Translations under genes and position numbers: made by a program
Shown here: positions 63,392 to 64,000 of the stretch, piece by piece
Layout of the letters: every line of letters begins with the position of its first letter
Numbering within the stretch: the stretch's first letter is position 1
From: Yokenella regensburgei ATCC 49455
Lineage (GTDB): Bacteria > Pseudomonadota > Gammaproteobacteria > Enterobacterales > Enterobacteriaceae
Length of the DNA: 64,000 bases
Assembly: GCF_000735455.1 (NCBI RefSeq)
Contig: NZ_JMPS01000021.1
Location: 1 to 64,000 of the forward strand
Direction of reading: 5' to 3'
The notes under the pieces: generated by a model
Seen by the model: only the letters and a program-made list of their open reading frames with translations
What the model was told of the DNA's origin: nothing
Databases searched by the model: none

Positions 63392-64000
63392 ATGAAAAAA
63401 AATCGCGCTTTTTTGAAATGGGCAGGGGGGAAATACCCCCTGCTCGATGATATACGTAAGCATTTGCCGAAAGGGGAATGCCTGATTGAGCCCTTCGTGG
63501 GCGCCGGGTCGGTGTTCCTGAACACCGACTTTTCTCGTTATATCCTCGCGGATATCAACAGCGATTTGATAAGCCTCTACAACATCGTCAAAACACAGAC
63601 GGATGAATACGTGGTAGCTGCGCGTGAGATGTTTACGCCCGCGACCAACACATCAGAGGCGTACTATCAGTTCCGTGAAGAGTTCAACAAGTGCCAGGAC
63701 CCGCTGCGTCGTGCGGTTCTGTTTTTGTATATGAACCGACATGGTTACAATGGTCTTTGTCGCTACAACCTGAAAGGCGAATTTAACGTGCCGTTTGGCC
63801 GTTACAAAAAGCCTTACTTCCCGGAAGCGGAGTTGTACCATTTTGCGCAAAAAGCGCAGAATGCCTTTTTCTACTGCGAGTCTTACGCCGATAGCCTGGC
63901 GCGTGCTGATAACTCGACCGTTGTGTATTGCGATCCGCCGTATGCGCCGCTTTCAGCGACCGCGAATTTTACGGCTTATCACACCAACAGTTTTAGCCTG
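63392..64000 (+). CDS. dam: DNA adenine methyltransferase Dam (3' truncated by window end)
   Basis: Methylates adenine in GATC, used for mismatch repair strand choice, SeqA control and phase-variable promoters. 203 codons are visible; E. coli Dam has 278, so about 75 residues lie beyond the window. The AdoMet motif FLKWAGGKYPLL is at residues 6-17 and EPFVGAGSVF near 33-42. The catalytic DPPY motif begins at Asp181. It begins 81 bp after damX. No frameshift is seen; the truncation is only the window edge. Confidence 0.97.
   Translation, partial: MKKNRAFLKWAGGKYPLLDDIRKHLPKGECLIEPFVGAGSVFLNTDFSRYILADINSDLISLYNIVKTQTDEYVVAAREMFTPATNTSEAYYQFREEFNKCQDPLRRAVLFLYMNRHGYNGLCRYNLKGEFNVPFGRYKKPYFPEAELYHFAQKAQNAFFYCESYADSLARADNSTVVYCDPPYAPLSATANFTAYHTNSFSL

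Overview
This window is a stretch of enterobacterial core chromosome. Gene order, protein lengths and motifs follow the Escherichia coli ugp to dam region almost gene for gene, read from ugpA toward dam. Protein similarity to the E. coli proteins I remember is very high, the coding bias is GC-rich, and an ERIC element and Enterobacter/Klebsiella-style REP hairpins are present. These point to Enterobacteriaceae, most plausibly a relative of Enterobacter, Klebsiella, Lelliottia or Leclercia rather than E. coli itself; the species cannot be fixed by eye. Every recognised gene looks intact. No tRNA, rRNA, IS element, prophage, CRISPR array or toxin-antitoxin cassette was found.

Layout. (1) 1-3.6 kb: ugpA-E-C-Q, glycerol-3-phosphate/glycerophosphodiester uptake and hydrolysis, then yhhA and ggt. 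(2) 5.9-8.5 kb: yhhY, the Fur-controlled small RNA RyhB, yhhX and the pirin yhhW. (3) 8.6-11.6 kb: gntR, gntK and gntU, with CRP and GntR sites. (4) 11.9-22.6 kb: asd, then the glycogen operon glgB-X-C-A-P. (5) 22.7-26.5 kb: glpD divergent from glpE, glpG and glpR, with a complete 127-bp ERIC between glpE and glpG. (6) 26.5-34.3 kb: malT divergent from malPQ. (7) 34.4-38.5 kb: gntT, nfuA, gntX, bioH and a small YhcN/BhsA-type gene. (8) 38.5-41.4 kb: feoABC. (9) 41.7-46.9 kb: tex, greB, ompR-envZ. (10) 47-54 kb: pckA, hslO, hslR, yrfG, igaA, nudE. (11) 54-60 kb: mrcA and the hofMNOPQ type IV pilus/DNA-uptake-like operon. (12) 60.2 kb to the end: aroK, aroB, damX and the first 203 codons of dam.

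Together the genes cover carbon storage (glg), maltodextrin breakdown (mal), glycerol-P and gluconate use (ugp, glp, gnt), gluconeogenesis (pckA), iron homeostasis (feo, RyhB, NfuA), envelope stress and wall synthesis (ompR-envZ, igaA, mrcA, damX) and the shikimate pathway. Relative to E. coli K-12 as I remember it, yhgN, yzgL, rtcRBA, yhgA (rpnA) and yhgE are absent from their usual places, leaving compact junctions.

I did not find a previously undescribed system. The observations most worth checking are a Lys39-to-Thr difference at the fructose-1,6-bisphosphate activator site of GlgC, a RyhB variant whose linker insertion removes the stop codon of the reported RyhP-type nonapeptide frame, CsrA-type GGA hairpins before glgB and glgC, a pckA upstream region with one Cra-like and two CRP-like sites, and the ERIC element placed inside the glpEGR group.
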